DNA from: AP-15 sp963737145
GTDB taxonomy: Bacteria > Pseudomonadota > Alphaproteobacteria > ATCC43930 > CGMCC-115725
Direction of reading: 5' to 3'
DNA: 64,000 nt
Assembly (NCBI GenBank): GCA_963737145.1
Contig: CAVTRO010000007.1
Coordinates: 1,817,520-1,881,519, forward strand
Each line of letters opens with the position of its first letter. The stretch's first letter is position 1. A program made the translations under genes and the position numbers. The notes beneath the pieces are model-generated. The model saw nothing but the letters and a program-made list of their open reading frames with translations. It made no database searches and had not been told where the DNA came from. Shown piece after piece: positions 29,060 to 37,268 of this stretch.

Positions 29060-30030
29060 CTATGGCGCCAGCCAGGCGCGCGCCGCGACGATTAACGCCT
29101 CGACGCCGGTCTGCAAGGTCGGATGGATGACCGGAGCAAAGCGCGGATTGTGGTTGGTCGGGATCTCGTTGAGCTGGCCCGCGTCGTTGGCTTTCGCGTA
29201 GCGCTCGGGGTCGGTGCCACCGACGAACCAGAACACCGAGGGCGCGTGCCACTCCGCGCCGAACGATCCGAAATCCTCGCTCGCCGGCGTTGGTCCGGTC
29301 TCGCGCACGCGGTCGGCGGAAAAATGGCGGCGGAACGCGTCGGCGACGCGCTTGCTCGCCGCCGGATCGTTGACCGTGAGGGGGTAGCGGTCGAGGGGCG
29401 TGATCTCCGGCGGCCGGGGAGCGCCCGAGGCCGCGGCCTCGGCCTTGACGATCCGCTCGATCGGGGCGAGCACGCGCTTGCGCACCCCTTCGTCGAAGCT
29501 GCGCACGTTGAGTTTGATGACGGCCTCGTCGGGAATGACGTTCTCCTTGGTACCGGCCTGCAACGAACCGATGGTGACCACGGCGGCCTCGGCGGCGGCG
29601 AGTTCTCGGGAGACGATGGTCTGCAGGCGCATCACCGCTGCCGCCGCCATCACCACAGGATCGATGCTGGCTCGCGGCATCGATCCATGCGCGCCGCGCC
29701 CGAACAATCGGATCTGCAGCCTGTCGCCCGCCGAGGTAACGACTCCGGCGCGACCGCGATGGTCCCGGCCGGTCCGACCATCACGTGCTGGCCGAGCACC
29801 ACGTCGGGTTTGGGGAAGCGGTCGAAGAGCCCGTCATCGATCATCGCCTGGGCGCCTTCCGCGGTCTCCTCCGCTGGTTGGAACACCGCCATCAGCGTCC
29901 CCTGCCAAGTGTCGCGGGCTCGCGCGAGCAGCGTCGTCGCGCCGACCAGCCAGGCTACATGCATATCGTGGCCACAGGCATGCATGACCGGCACCGTCTT
30001 GCCGTCGCGGTCCGTGGCCTTGATCTTGCT
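29060..30030 (-). pseudogene. M20 family amidohydrolase (HipO-like), 5'-truncated with a frameshift
   Basis: Metal-dependent amidohydrolase of the hippuricase/IAA-amino acid hydrolase type. Present: PVMHACGHDMHVAW (metal-binding Cys and His), FQPAEETAEGAQAMIDDGLF (metal-binding Glu pair) and VVLGQHVMVGPAGT. After a break near 29755 (one base missing) the dimerisation domain follows: FGRGAHGSMPRASIDPV, then GSLQAGTKENVIPDEA and TPASEDFGSFG. The first 90-100 residues are gone: the sequence switches at about 30029 into an inverted copy of the TRIC gene end. Together with TRIC downstream it once formed a two-gene unit. Confidence 0.85.
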
Positions 30031-30257
30031 ACGCCGTCGCCGCGCTGGCCGGCGCAGCCGTTGTGGTGATCGGCGCCGCCCTGGGGCTCCAGTCGACCGA
30101 GGTGACGATTGCGGGCGCGGTCCTCTGCTTCGGGCTTCGGTTCGTCGCTATTCGGCGCGGTTGGCACCTTCCGGTCGCCGGCGAACCCGAGCAGCCGACC
30201 CCGAAAGCGCGTGCACCAATGGATCGGAAGTATGACAGCGCGGGGAGGCGCCGATAA
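30029..30257 (+). pseudogene. inverted partial copy of the TRIC channel gene 3' end
   Basis: The plus strand reads YAVAALAGAAVVVIGAALGL, then TIAGAVLCFGLRFVAIRRGW and HLPVAGEPEQPTPKARAP, matching the last 75 residues of the TRIC gene with about a dozen substitutions. It has no start and begins exactly where the M20 gene loses its 5' end, so it marks a recombination junction. Confidence 0.85.
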
Positions 30258-30577
30258 CTGATGTTATGGGAAATTCTGCTTTCCAGAATGGGGCTTATGC
30301 GTCCAGAGATGAAGAGCGGCCGGCGGGGTCACGTTGAATATTTTGAACAACTCCTTTGCCTGGAGAGGGAAGGACTATCTCAATAACGTGATTGCATGCG
30401 TAAACGAGAAGCATACGGTCCAGCCGAATATGTTTATATATGTGACGCGGATCGCCATTTCTTACAGATAAAAAAAACGAAACAAACACCTCCTTTCACG
30501 ATCTGAAATATTCCTTTGGATATAGGGCGCAACACGGGCATCGAAATTCACATCAAGTGGTCCAAGCACATCATCCA
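30258..30577. other. A/T-richer interval, no firm gene
   Basis: About 320 bases of lower GC content than the flanks. A 45-residue plus-strand frame beginning at a TTG near 30335 (ILNNSFAWRGKDYLNNVI) looks protein-like but has no start signal that I trust. Confidence 0.4.
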
Positions 30578-30967
30578 TTATGTCTGAAAGACCTCCTCTA
30601 GAGTAAGAAGGCGTTGTTTTCCTTGCTCTCGGCTAGAACCAGAATGGGTAGGATTGCGTGCATAGGCGACAGCAGCGTGTATCAGGACCTGATCTTCACG
30701 AGAAAGGAAGGGTTCATCAGGCTCTAGTGTTGAGGGATTGACGTTGGATGTTGATGATGACCAAGCGTTACGAAGTTTCTGGAACGCCACGCCGACCAAC
30801 GCGCCAATCAAGGTACATGAAATTCCTACGATGCCCGTAAACTCTGGAAAATATGAGCTCAAGGGCACTCCGACGAGGGAACCGATGCCGCCCCCGATGA
30901 CGCTGTCGGAAAGCTGCGTCGCGAAAGGGCTCTTGAGGCTAGGCTCTGTCCTAGCAGATATACTCAT
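30578..30967 (-). CDS. small hypothetical membrane protein
   Basis: A 129-residue protein with a glycine-rich hydrophobic hairpin (SVIGGGIGSLVGVPLSSYF and GIVGISCTLIGALVGVAF, about residues 22-64) and a hydrophilic C-terminus. ATG at 30967 follows GGAAGG. It lies 24 bases after another membrane protein gene, in one likely operon. Codon use and GC content are lower than in the surrounding genes, which hints at transfer. Family unknown. Confidence 0.6.
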   Translation of the reverse strand: MSISARTEPSLKSPFATQLSDSVIGGGIGSLVGVPLSSYFPEFTGIVGISCTLIGALVGVAFQKLRNAWSSSTSNVNPSTLEPDEPFLSREDQVLIHAAVAYARNPTHSGSSREQGKQRLLTLEEVFQT

Positions 30968-30991
30968 GAGTGTAGGCCTTCCGGTCCCTTC

Positions 30992-31387
30992 TCAATGTCC
31001 AGCGACCACCTTCCCATGGACGTAGATCGCCAACCCGATAGATGCAAGGCCGATTACAACCGAGACAAGCGCGGCTTTGTTGTGATCGACCTGTCTTTGA
31101 CCAAGATGGTCGCTTGCTAGCACGCCGTATCCTAAGGTAGCTAACATGGCGAGACCAGAAATCCATACCTCCATCTGATCACTTATATGTAATTCCCTAA
31201 CATCGTACCAAGCTGCAGCTAGTATAGCTATACTATAAAAACATATCTGACCATCAGCTATGACTGAAGCAAAGCTCGCTGGTCGCGAAAACATCCGTTG
31301 GATGTTCATAACGACTGGAATTGCGAGCAACGGTATGAACAAATTCACCAGCGCCCACCAGAATATGGTAGCCCAAGTATCTAGCAT
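30992..31387 (-). CDS. hypothetical four-helix membrane protein
   Basis: A 131-residue protein with about four transmembrane segments: IFWWALVNLFIPLLAIPVV, ICFYSIAILAAAWY, VWISGLAMLATLGYGVLA and ALVSVVIGLASIGLAIYV. The start MLDTWATIF has a good ribosome site (AGGGGAC). First gene of a two-gene unit, divergent from the TPR gene at 31.7 kb. No family recognised. A/T-richer than its neighbours. Confidence 0.65.
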   Translation of the reverse strand: MLDTWATIFWWALVNLFIPLLAIPVVMNIQRMFSRPASFASVIADGQICFYSIAILAAAWYDVRELHISDQMEVWISGLAMLATLGYGVLASDHLGQRQVDHNKAALVSVVIGLASIGLAIYVHGKVVAGH

Positions 31388-31686
31388 TTTGTCCCCTGCC
31401 TAGGATTGCTCCGGACACCGCGAGCTTTAGCACATCTCTAGAAGTCGGCCTGCGCGGGGAATAGCGCAGAGGGGAGGCCGGCACATTCCTTAACCCCCTG
31501 CGCCTGCATGGGAGACGATTACGCGCACACCGGCAATTGCAGAAATCAAGGATATCGCAACGCCGGGAGTCTACGGCATTCGTCCGTGGACGAGCCGGGC
31601 CGATCAAGGGCAAACGGTAACTTGCTGTCCAGAATAGGAACGACGAGACTGCCGGTCTGACGCAGGTTGATAGAGCGCATCGCCCG

Positions 31687-34083
31687 ATGAACGACCATTG
31701 CCTAGACAAGCTCTGCACCATCGTCGCTGCGGCCGGGATCATCGCGCTCGGTCTCCAAATGGGCTTCGTCGCGGTCGGGGTGTTGGAAGCGACGGTTGCA
31801 ACCGGCGGTCTTTTGCTCGGGATCAAACGGGCGCGGCAGGGTGACTTCCGGCGAATGCTCGGCACCATCAAGCAGAAGGTCGCAACCGGCTACCGCGAGT
31901 GGATCGAAGACGCACACAGGCAAAAGCCTTGGTACCTAAAGGCGAATATCGACAATGCCGTGTACGAGTTCGAGCAGATCATCGATCGTTGCGTCCCCGC
32001 GCCCAAGGATGTCGTCGGCGTCGACCTCAACGCCGAGCGGCTCGCCAAAGCATTACTCGCCAAGGCGGAGATAGCAAACCCCTCGGCCTATGGGCGCGAC
32101 AGCGATAATCCAGCCGCTCGCGAAATCTTTCTGACTATCATCGCGCAGACTTATCAGCATGTTCGCAGCCATCCCGACTACGGCGAGCGCTTGCGGACAT
32201 ACATCGACGAGGCGGCGCTGACGCGCCTCGGGGAGATCAAGCAAGATACCGGCGAGATCAAGCGCGATACGGCGGAAATCAGGGCCGTCCTGACCGCTCT
32301 TGCCGCGCAGGTCAGCGCGGACAAAAGCGTGCCGCTGCCAGTGCTTCAGGAGATCCTCAGACGTCTCGGTGATGTCGACACGCCGTTCGATGCGGCATCG
32401 ATCGAACAGAGGCTGCGCACTAAAGCTGATGAGTACAGCGGTCTGCAAGACAGGCTGCTGCGGCTTTCAAACGACGATCCTCAGGTGCTGGCGCTACGAA
32501 AGAAGGCGGCGGTCCTGATAAGCGATGGTGGTTTTGCGGCGGCCGATAACGTGCTGCGCCAGGCGGAGAAGCGCGATCTCGAGGCAGTGGAAGAATTGGA
32601 GGCGGTCGCCAAGCGTCGGCGCATCAGCGCCGCGGAAAGTCGAGCCGACCGCGCCGCGGCAGCTCGCTTGTGCCTCGACTATCTCGCTGCTGCCGGCCAT
32701 TACGCCGAGGCGATCGCGATCCTACCGGTGGATGAGACCTCACTAAGATGGCTATACGCTTTCGCTCAGGCAGGGGCATTGTACGACCGGGGTGTCGAGC
32801 TAGGTGACAATCAGTCGCTGCGCGACGCTATAGACGCGTATCGATCAGCCTTGACCTTGGCTTCCCGTGATCGCGTGCCGCTCAACTGGGCGGGGACGCA
32901 GAACGACCTCGGCAACGCGCTTGTGAGGCTCGGGGAACGGGAGAGCGGGACGGCGCGGCTGGAGGAAGCGGTCGCCGCCTATCGCACGGCATTGCAGGAG
33001 TGGAGCCGCGATCACGTACCGTGCAACTGGGCCGGGGCGCAGAACAACCTCGGCAACGTGCTTTTGACACTTGGGGAACGGGAGAGCGGAACGGCGCGGC
33101 TGGAGGAAGCGGTCGCGGCCTACCGCGCGGCGCTAAAAGAGTTGAGCCGCGATCACGTACCGCGCGACTGGGCTGGGGCGCAGAACAACCTCGGCAACGC
33201 GCTTGTGAGGCTCGGGCATCGGGAGAGCGGGACGGCACGGCTCGAGGAAGCGGTCGCCGCCTACCGCGCGGCGCTGGAAGAGTTGAGCCGCGGTCGGATG
33301 CCGCTCGACTGGGCGATGACGCAGAACAACCTCGGCGGCGCGTTTGTGGAGCTCGGGGAACGGGAGAGTGGGACGGCGCGGCTGAAGGAGGCGGTCGCGG
33401 CCTACCGTGCGGCATTGGAGGAGAGGAGGCGCGATCGCGTTCCGCTCGACTGGGCGATGACGCAGAACAACCTCGGCATGGCGCTTCGGGCACTCGGGGA
33501 ACGGGAGAGCGGGACGGCGCGGCTCGAAGAGGCGGTCGCGGCCTGCCGCGCGGCGCTGGAGGAATACACGCGCGATCGCGTTCCGCTCGACTGGGCAATG
33601 ACGCAGAACGACCTCGGCAGGGCGCTTCGGGCACTCGGGGAACGGGAGAGCGGGACAGCGCGGCTGGAGGAGGCGGTCTTGGCGTACCGCGCGGCCTTGG
33701 AGGAGAGGAGCCGCGATCGGGTGCCGCTCGCCTGGGCGACGACGCAGAACAACCTCGGCAACGCGCTTAGAGCACTTGGGCAACGCGAGAGCGGGACGGC
33801 GCGGCTGGAGGAAGCGGTCTTGGCTTACGGCTTTGCCTTGGAGGAGAGGAGCCGCGATCGGGTGCCGCTCGACTGGGCGGCGACGCAGAACGACCTCGGC
33901 AACGCGCTTTGGACACTCGGGCAACGGAAGAGCGGGACGGCGCGGCTCGAAGAGGCGGTCGCGGCCTTCGACGCGTGCTTAACGGTTGCCGAAACGGCTT
34001 GGCTAGATGAATGGGTGCAGGGAGTACGCTCCCATCGTGACGAGAACCAAGCGGAAATCACTCGACGACGAGCCGCGAAATAG
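31687..34083 (+). CDS. membrane-anchored TPR protein with eight 47-residue repeats
   Basis: A 798-residue protein. A hydrophobic N-terminal segment (AAAGIIALGLQMGFVAVG and EATVATGGLLLGI, about residues 12-45) is followed by a helical domain (NPSAYGRDSDNPAAREIFL, then IAQTYQHVRSHPDYGERL). Next is a short coiled stretch (GEIKQDTGEIKRDTAEI) and a second helical region. From about residue 395 come eight near-identical TPR-like repeats with consensus DRVPLDWAMTQNNLGNAL, LGERESGTARLEEAVAAYR, AALEERSR. Such repeats bind proteins. The front domain resembles parts seen before NTPase or TPR modules in signalling and defence-type proteins, but I see no catalytic motif. The start at 31687 is weakly supported. 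Confidence 0.8.
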   Translation: MNDHCLDKLCTIVAAAGIIALGLQMGFVAVGVLEATVATGGLLLGIKRARQGDFRRMLGTIKQKVATGYREWIEDAHRQKPWYLKANIDNAVYEFEQIIDRCVPAPKDVVGVDLNAERLAKALLAKAEIANPSAYGRDSDNPAAREIFLTIIAQTYQHVRSHPDYGERLRTYIDEAALTRLGEIKQDTGEIKRDTAEIRAVLTALAAQVSADKSVPLPVLQEILRRLGDVDTPFDAASIEQRLRTKADEYSGLQDRLLRLSNDDPQVLALRKKAAVLISDGGFAAADNVLRQAEKRDLEAVEELEAVAKRRRISAAESRADRAAAARLCLDYLAAAGHYAEAIAILPVDETSLRWLYAFAQAGALYDRGVELGDNQSLRDAIDAYRSALTLASRDRVPLNWAGTQNDLGNALVRLGERESGTARLEEAVAAYRTALQEWSRDHVPCNWAGAQNNLGNVLLTLGERESGTARLEEAVAAYRAALKELSRDHVPRDWAGAQNNLGNALVRLGHRESGTARLEEAVAAYRAALEELSRGRMPLDWAMTQNNLGGAFVELGERESGTARLKEAVAAYRAALEERRRDRVPLDWAMTQNNLGMALRALGERESGTARLEEAVAACRAALEEYTRDRVPLDWAMTQNDLGRALRALGERESGTARLEEAVLAYRAALEERSRDRVPLAWATTQNNLGNALRALGQRESGTARLEEAVLAYGFALEERSRDRVPLDWAATQNDLGNALWTLGQRKSGTARLEEAVAAFDACLTVAETAWLDEWVQGVRSHRDENQAEITRRRAAK
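32869..33996 (+). repeat. eight tandem 141-base repeats inside the TPR gene
   Basis: Each unit encodes 47 residues beginning D(R/H)VPxxWA. The units are close to each other at the DNA level (recurring GAACGGGAGAGCGGGACGGC), which makes long antisense frames appear open and makes the copy number prone to change. Confidence 0.9.
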
Positions 34084-34161
34084 CATGGTCGCAAAAGTTA
34101 AGAATTATGAAACGCGAACGAGTTTGACATATCACCCCTTATGCGGCACTTGTATGTAAGT

Positions 34162-34203
34162 CACCGATAGAAATGTCACCCGCGTCCCCGATAGAGATGT
34201 CAC
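34162..34203. repeat. two direct copies of an 18-base motif
   Basis: CACCGATAGAAATGTCAC and CCCCGATAGAGATGTCAC, 24 bases apart, lie between the TPR gene and the PEP-CTERM gene. They resemble spaced binding sites at the end of an insertion sequence, or an operator; no transposase is nearby. Confidence 0.5.
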
Positions 34204-34340
34204 TTGGGGCTAGCGAAACGCAATCATCCGCACCCGCACAGCCACTGATGAGACCAACGTCACGCCATATCGGCGGCCCGAATGGCTTTACCACGATCAG
34301 AAGACGTGGCTACGAAGATTAAGGGGGAGGAGTAAAGCTC

Positions 34341-35054
34341 ATGTCATTGTCCGTTGTAAAAACTCTGGGTCTGCTGGTGCTTGCCGTTGTGGGGATCGCA
34401 ACCCGCGCGGACGCAGGAATCATAACCGTCCCTCCTGGTCTCAGTCCCGGCGATCAATATCGGCTGGTGTTCGTCACGAGCGGGACCACCAACGCTACAA
34501 GCAGCGATATCAGCACCTACAACACTTTTGTGACAGACGCCGCCGACGCCGTACCCGCCCTGGACGCATTGGGCGCCACATGGAAGGTCATCGGCTCGAC
34601 TGCCACTGTCAATGCGATTGACAACATCATGCAGGACCCAGGGATTCCGATTTACAGTTTGGAAGGACAGAAGGTCGCTGATGATGCGACCACGAACACG
34701 AACGGACTTTTCGGCGGAAGTTTATTGACCCCGATACTATACAACGAACACGGGGAAATAAACAACGACAGTGAGGTATTCACAGGAACATCTGCCGACG
34801 GCACGGCCGTCAGTGGTCTTGCTTTAGGATCTCTGTTCGTCGAAAGGGGGGCGTCTGATGCAGGCACATCAGCATGGGTGCAAAACGGGACCAAAACCCG
34901 GACCGCTGAGCATCCCTTGTACGCCATATCCAGCGAGATCACCGCCGTGCCGGAGCCCTCGACTATTGGGCTCGTGATTCTTGGAGGTGCAAGCCTGCTA
35001 TTCTTGATGCGGCGGAAACAGCGAAGCCGCCTAGCCAATCGAACGAACCGCTGA
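34341..35054 (+). CDS. PEP-CTERM sorting domain protein
   Basis: A 237-residue exported protein. The signal peptide is residues 1-25 (TLGLLVLAVVGIATRADA). The body is Thr/Ser/Asn-rich and beta-like (GDQYRLVFVTSGTTNATSS). The C-terminus has the full PEP-CTERM signal: VPEPSTIGLVILGGASLLFL followed by MRRKQRSR. This marks it for cleavage by an exosortase/EpsH enzyme and probable release to the surface or an exopolysaccharide matrix. Strong ribosome site (GGGGGAGGAG). No exosortase gene is in the window. Confidence 0.93.
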   Translation: MSLSVVKTLGLLVLAVVGIATRADAGIITVPPGLSPGDQYRLVFVTSGTTNATSSDISTYNTFVTDAADAVPALDALGATWKVIGSTATVNAIDNIMQDPGIPIYSLEGQKVADDATTNTNGLFGGSLLTPILYNEHGEINNDSEVFTGTSADGTAVSGLALGSLFVERGASDAGTSAWVQNGTKTRTAEHPLYAISSEITAVPEPSTIGLVILGGASLLFLMRRKQRSRLANRTNR

Positions 35055-35662
35055 CATCACGAACACCACTGACCACCCACTGCTCAGCGCCGGACGCGGA
35101 CAGTGCGATCGCCTGTGGGACCTGATTGGCAATGGCCGGTGTAATCCACTGGTCCGCCGAGCGGCTGTGCCGAGACGGTATAGGTTCCTGGCAGCAGCAC
35201 CCCGCTCGGGATTGCCACCTTAACTCCGGCTGGCGCTCGGCGCCCGGGAAGCCGACAAGCCGGTCTCGGCCCGAAAGAAAGGTCGACTGAAATCGAGCCC
35301 CACCAGAAAGGTCCGGAAAGGCGCTGCGCAAGGCAGCCAGTCCCTAGAATAGCCAGGCAGCGGGCGAACCCGTGCCGAGCGTTTGTGAAATTCAAGACTT
35401 CCGGGACGTCCGCCCGACTGCCGCTAACTCGTGCCACAATGCGTCAATTGCGCTCGGCTATCCGAGCAGAGTCTTCGTTGTCTACACGCCCTGGGTCAGA
35501 CCCGTGACGGTTTCGCCAAAGTCCAGACGTTCCGGTCGGCGCGCGATCAAGGCGACCCGTGGACCGGCATGGAATTGCCGCTCCCCGACGACCTCAATCT
35601 TGCGTCGCTGCCAGTCGGCATACATCGCGAGATACCCGAGTTGCAGGCACCCTCGCTGTTGT
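35055..35662. other. intergenic interval with a possible gene fragment
   Basis: About 600 bases. The minus strand near 35125-35215 reads VAIPSGVLLPGTYTVSAQPL, like a strand-rich piece of an exported protein, but no start or complete domain is present. Other open frames here run antisense to the sterol desaturase. Confidence 0.4.
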
Positions 35663-36469
35663 CTAGCGTTTGACCGCTTGGACCCGCGTCGCGGTGAGCA
35701 CCGGCGGTTGGGAGAACACGGGGTAGACGAGCTGCTCGGGCAGCGTTTCTGGCATCTTAGCCGTTATCCCGTAAGCTTCCGGCCACTCCCCGTGCGGCAA
35801 ATGGTGAGTGCCGAAGATGCGGTCCATCCAGGGCAGCATGGTGGCATAGTTGTGGTTGACCGCGCCCGTGCGGGTGTGGTGCCAGTGGTGGAACGCGGGG
35901 CTGGTAATCAGCCATTCCAGCTTTCCGATCTGCCAATGCACGTTGGCGTGGATCAGATAGCTCCAGTGGGCGCCCACCGCCAGAACCAGCATCGCGAAGA
36001 TGTTGCCCGACGCGCTCAGCGGATTGGCAACCCCCAGAGCGTAAATTGGCACCAGCGTGAACATTCGCGAGATCACAAGGTCCACAGGATGGGCCCGGCT
36101 GTTGACCAGAAAATCCATTTCTCGCGCGCTGTGATGCACCGCGTGGAAGCGCCAGAGAAACGGGATTTCGTGGCTTAGCCGGTGGCCCCAGTAATAGCCC
36201 ACTTCGCCCACCACCAAGGCCAACACCGCGCGCAGCCAGATAGGCAGCGCGGCGAGTGCGGCATGGAAACTCCCGGGCAGGACCTCTTGGGCGCCCCAAG
36301 CCACCAGGCCCAGCGGAGCGCTCAGTACTACTCCGACCAGGAGGCCGTTAAGGAAATAATACCCGATATCGGCGGTGACTTCCTGGCGAATCACCTTCTG
36401 CCGATGCAGTGAGCACAGCCGTTCCAGCGGAATGAACACCAGGCAAAGCACTGCCAACGGCACTGTCAA
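35663..36469 (-). CDS. sterol desaturase/fatty acid hydroxylase family protein, 5' end cut by IS6 element
   Basis: Integral membrane di-iron oxygenase. Histidine boxes: HRLSHE, HAVHHSAREMD and HHWHHTRTG; about four hydrophobic helices surround them (LLVGVVLSAPLGLVAWGA and others). It would hydroxylate or desaturate a lipid or sterol-like substrate. The open frame begins at the terminal inverted repeat of the IS6 element (36459), and the only start codons there are TTG or GTG. The natural N-terminus is therefore probably lost, though the catalytic region is complete. Confidence 0.85.
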   Translation of the reverse strand: MTVPLAVLCLVFIPLERLCSLHRQKVIRQEVTADIGYYFLNGLLVGVVLSAPLGLVAWGAQEVLPGSFHAALAALPIWLRAVLALVVGEVGYYWGHRLSHEIPFLWRFHAVHHSAREMDFLVNSRAHPVDLVISRMFTLVPIYALGVANPLSASGNIFAMLVLAVGAHWSYLIHANVHWQIGKLEWLITSPAFHHWHHTRTGAVNHNYATMLPWMDRIFGTHHLPHGEWPEAYGITAKMPETLPEQLVYPVFSQPPVLTATRVQAVKR

Positions 36470-37265
36470 GTTGAGGCGTTTTGGTCAGAATACGGGGGCG
36501 GGCGGACAGTCGTCATGCCGCGTTGGTCGCGCTGCGCCATTGCGCCGCCGCTTCTGATCGGAAGATCCGAAGCGTCGACCGGGAGACGAGATGGCGCTGG
36601 AGGTTGAAGGTATTGTGGACGGCAGCATGAACGCTCAGAAAGCGTTGCGCCGACGCCGCTGATTTGAAGCGTTGCATCTTGCGCTCGCGCCGACGCACCA
36701 CTTGATGCGAATTCTCCGCCCGATTGTTTTCTCGCAGGCCCTGCTCATGGTGGCAGGAAAGTCCGAGATGCCGGAAGGCAGCGCCGTAGGAGCGCAACTT
36801 GTCGGTCGTCACCCTCGTCGGCGCGAAGCCCTGTTTGCGGAGCAACTTGCGCATCAGCTTGACGGCCGCAGACCGGTCGCGACGACGCTGGACCAAGATC
36901 TCGAGGACCTCGCCCTCGTGGTCGACGGCACGCCACAGATACATCTGCTTGCCCGCGATCCGGACGACCATTTCGTCGAGATGCCAGCGATCGGTCGGTC
37001 GAGGACGGCACCGTCGGAGTCCCCGAGCGATCGCCGGTCCGAATTTGAGCACCCAACTGCGAACGCTTTCGTAGGAAAGGTCGAGGCCACGCTCGGCAAG
37101 CAGCTCCTCGACATCGCGATAGCTCAGGGTGAAGCGAAGGTACAGCCACACGGCGTGCTGGATGACGACCGGCGGAAAACGATGCCGGCGATAGGAGATC
37201 GGAGCCATGCCCGCAGCCTACGCCGAACCCCTCCGATCCAGCAGGCCGTTTTCCCTGACAGTGCC
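36459..37265. mobile_element. IS6-family insertion sequence
   Basis: About 807 bp bounded by inverted ends GGCACTGTCAAG (left) and its partner GGCACTGTCAGGG (right, on the complementary strand), with one transposase gene. The eight bases on each side (CTGCCAAC and ATGCTATC) do not match, so no target duplication is preserved. Recombination or deletion may have followed insertion. It separates the glycosyltransferase gene from the truncated desaturase gene. Confidence 0.85.
36513..37208 (-). CDS. IS6-family transposase
   Basis: A 231-residue DDE transposase that catalyses replicative transposition. Catalytic residues: Asp in HLDEMVVRIAGK (about residue 76), Asp in TTDKLRSYGAA (about 139) and Glu in NRAENSHQ (about 174). 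The N-terminal helix-turn-helix region is YRDVEELLAERGLDLSYESV. Length is normal and uninterrupted, so the element may be active. Confidence 0.95.
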   Translation of the reverse strand: MAPISYRRHRFPPVVIQHAVWLYLRFTLSYRDVEELLAERGLDLSYESVRSWVLKFGPAIARGLRRCRPRPTDRWHLDEMVVRIAGKQMYLWRAVDHEGEVLEILVQRRRDRSAAVKLMRKLLRKQGFAPTRVTTDKLRSYGAAFRHLGLSCHHEQGLRENNRAENSHQVVRRRERKMQRFKSAASAQRFLSVHAAVHNTFNLQRHLVSRSTLRIFRSEAAAQWRSATNAA

Positions 37266-37268
37266 ATG

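Noticed and set aside
29123..30235. 370-codon plus-strand frame
   Set aside because: Antisense to the M20 peptidase, which shows conserved metal-binding motifs.
32882..33924. Antisense and shifted frames of about 250 codons over the TPR repeats
   Set aside because: They are produced by the repeated GC-rich units; the sense frame has coherent TPR repeats and a full-length gene.
35372..36178. 268-codon plus-strand frame
   Set aside because: Antisense to the sterol desaturase with its three histidine boxes.
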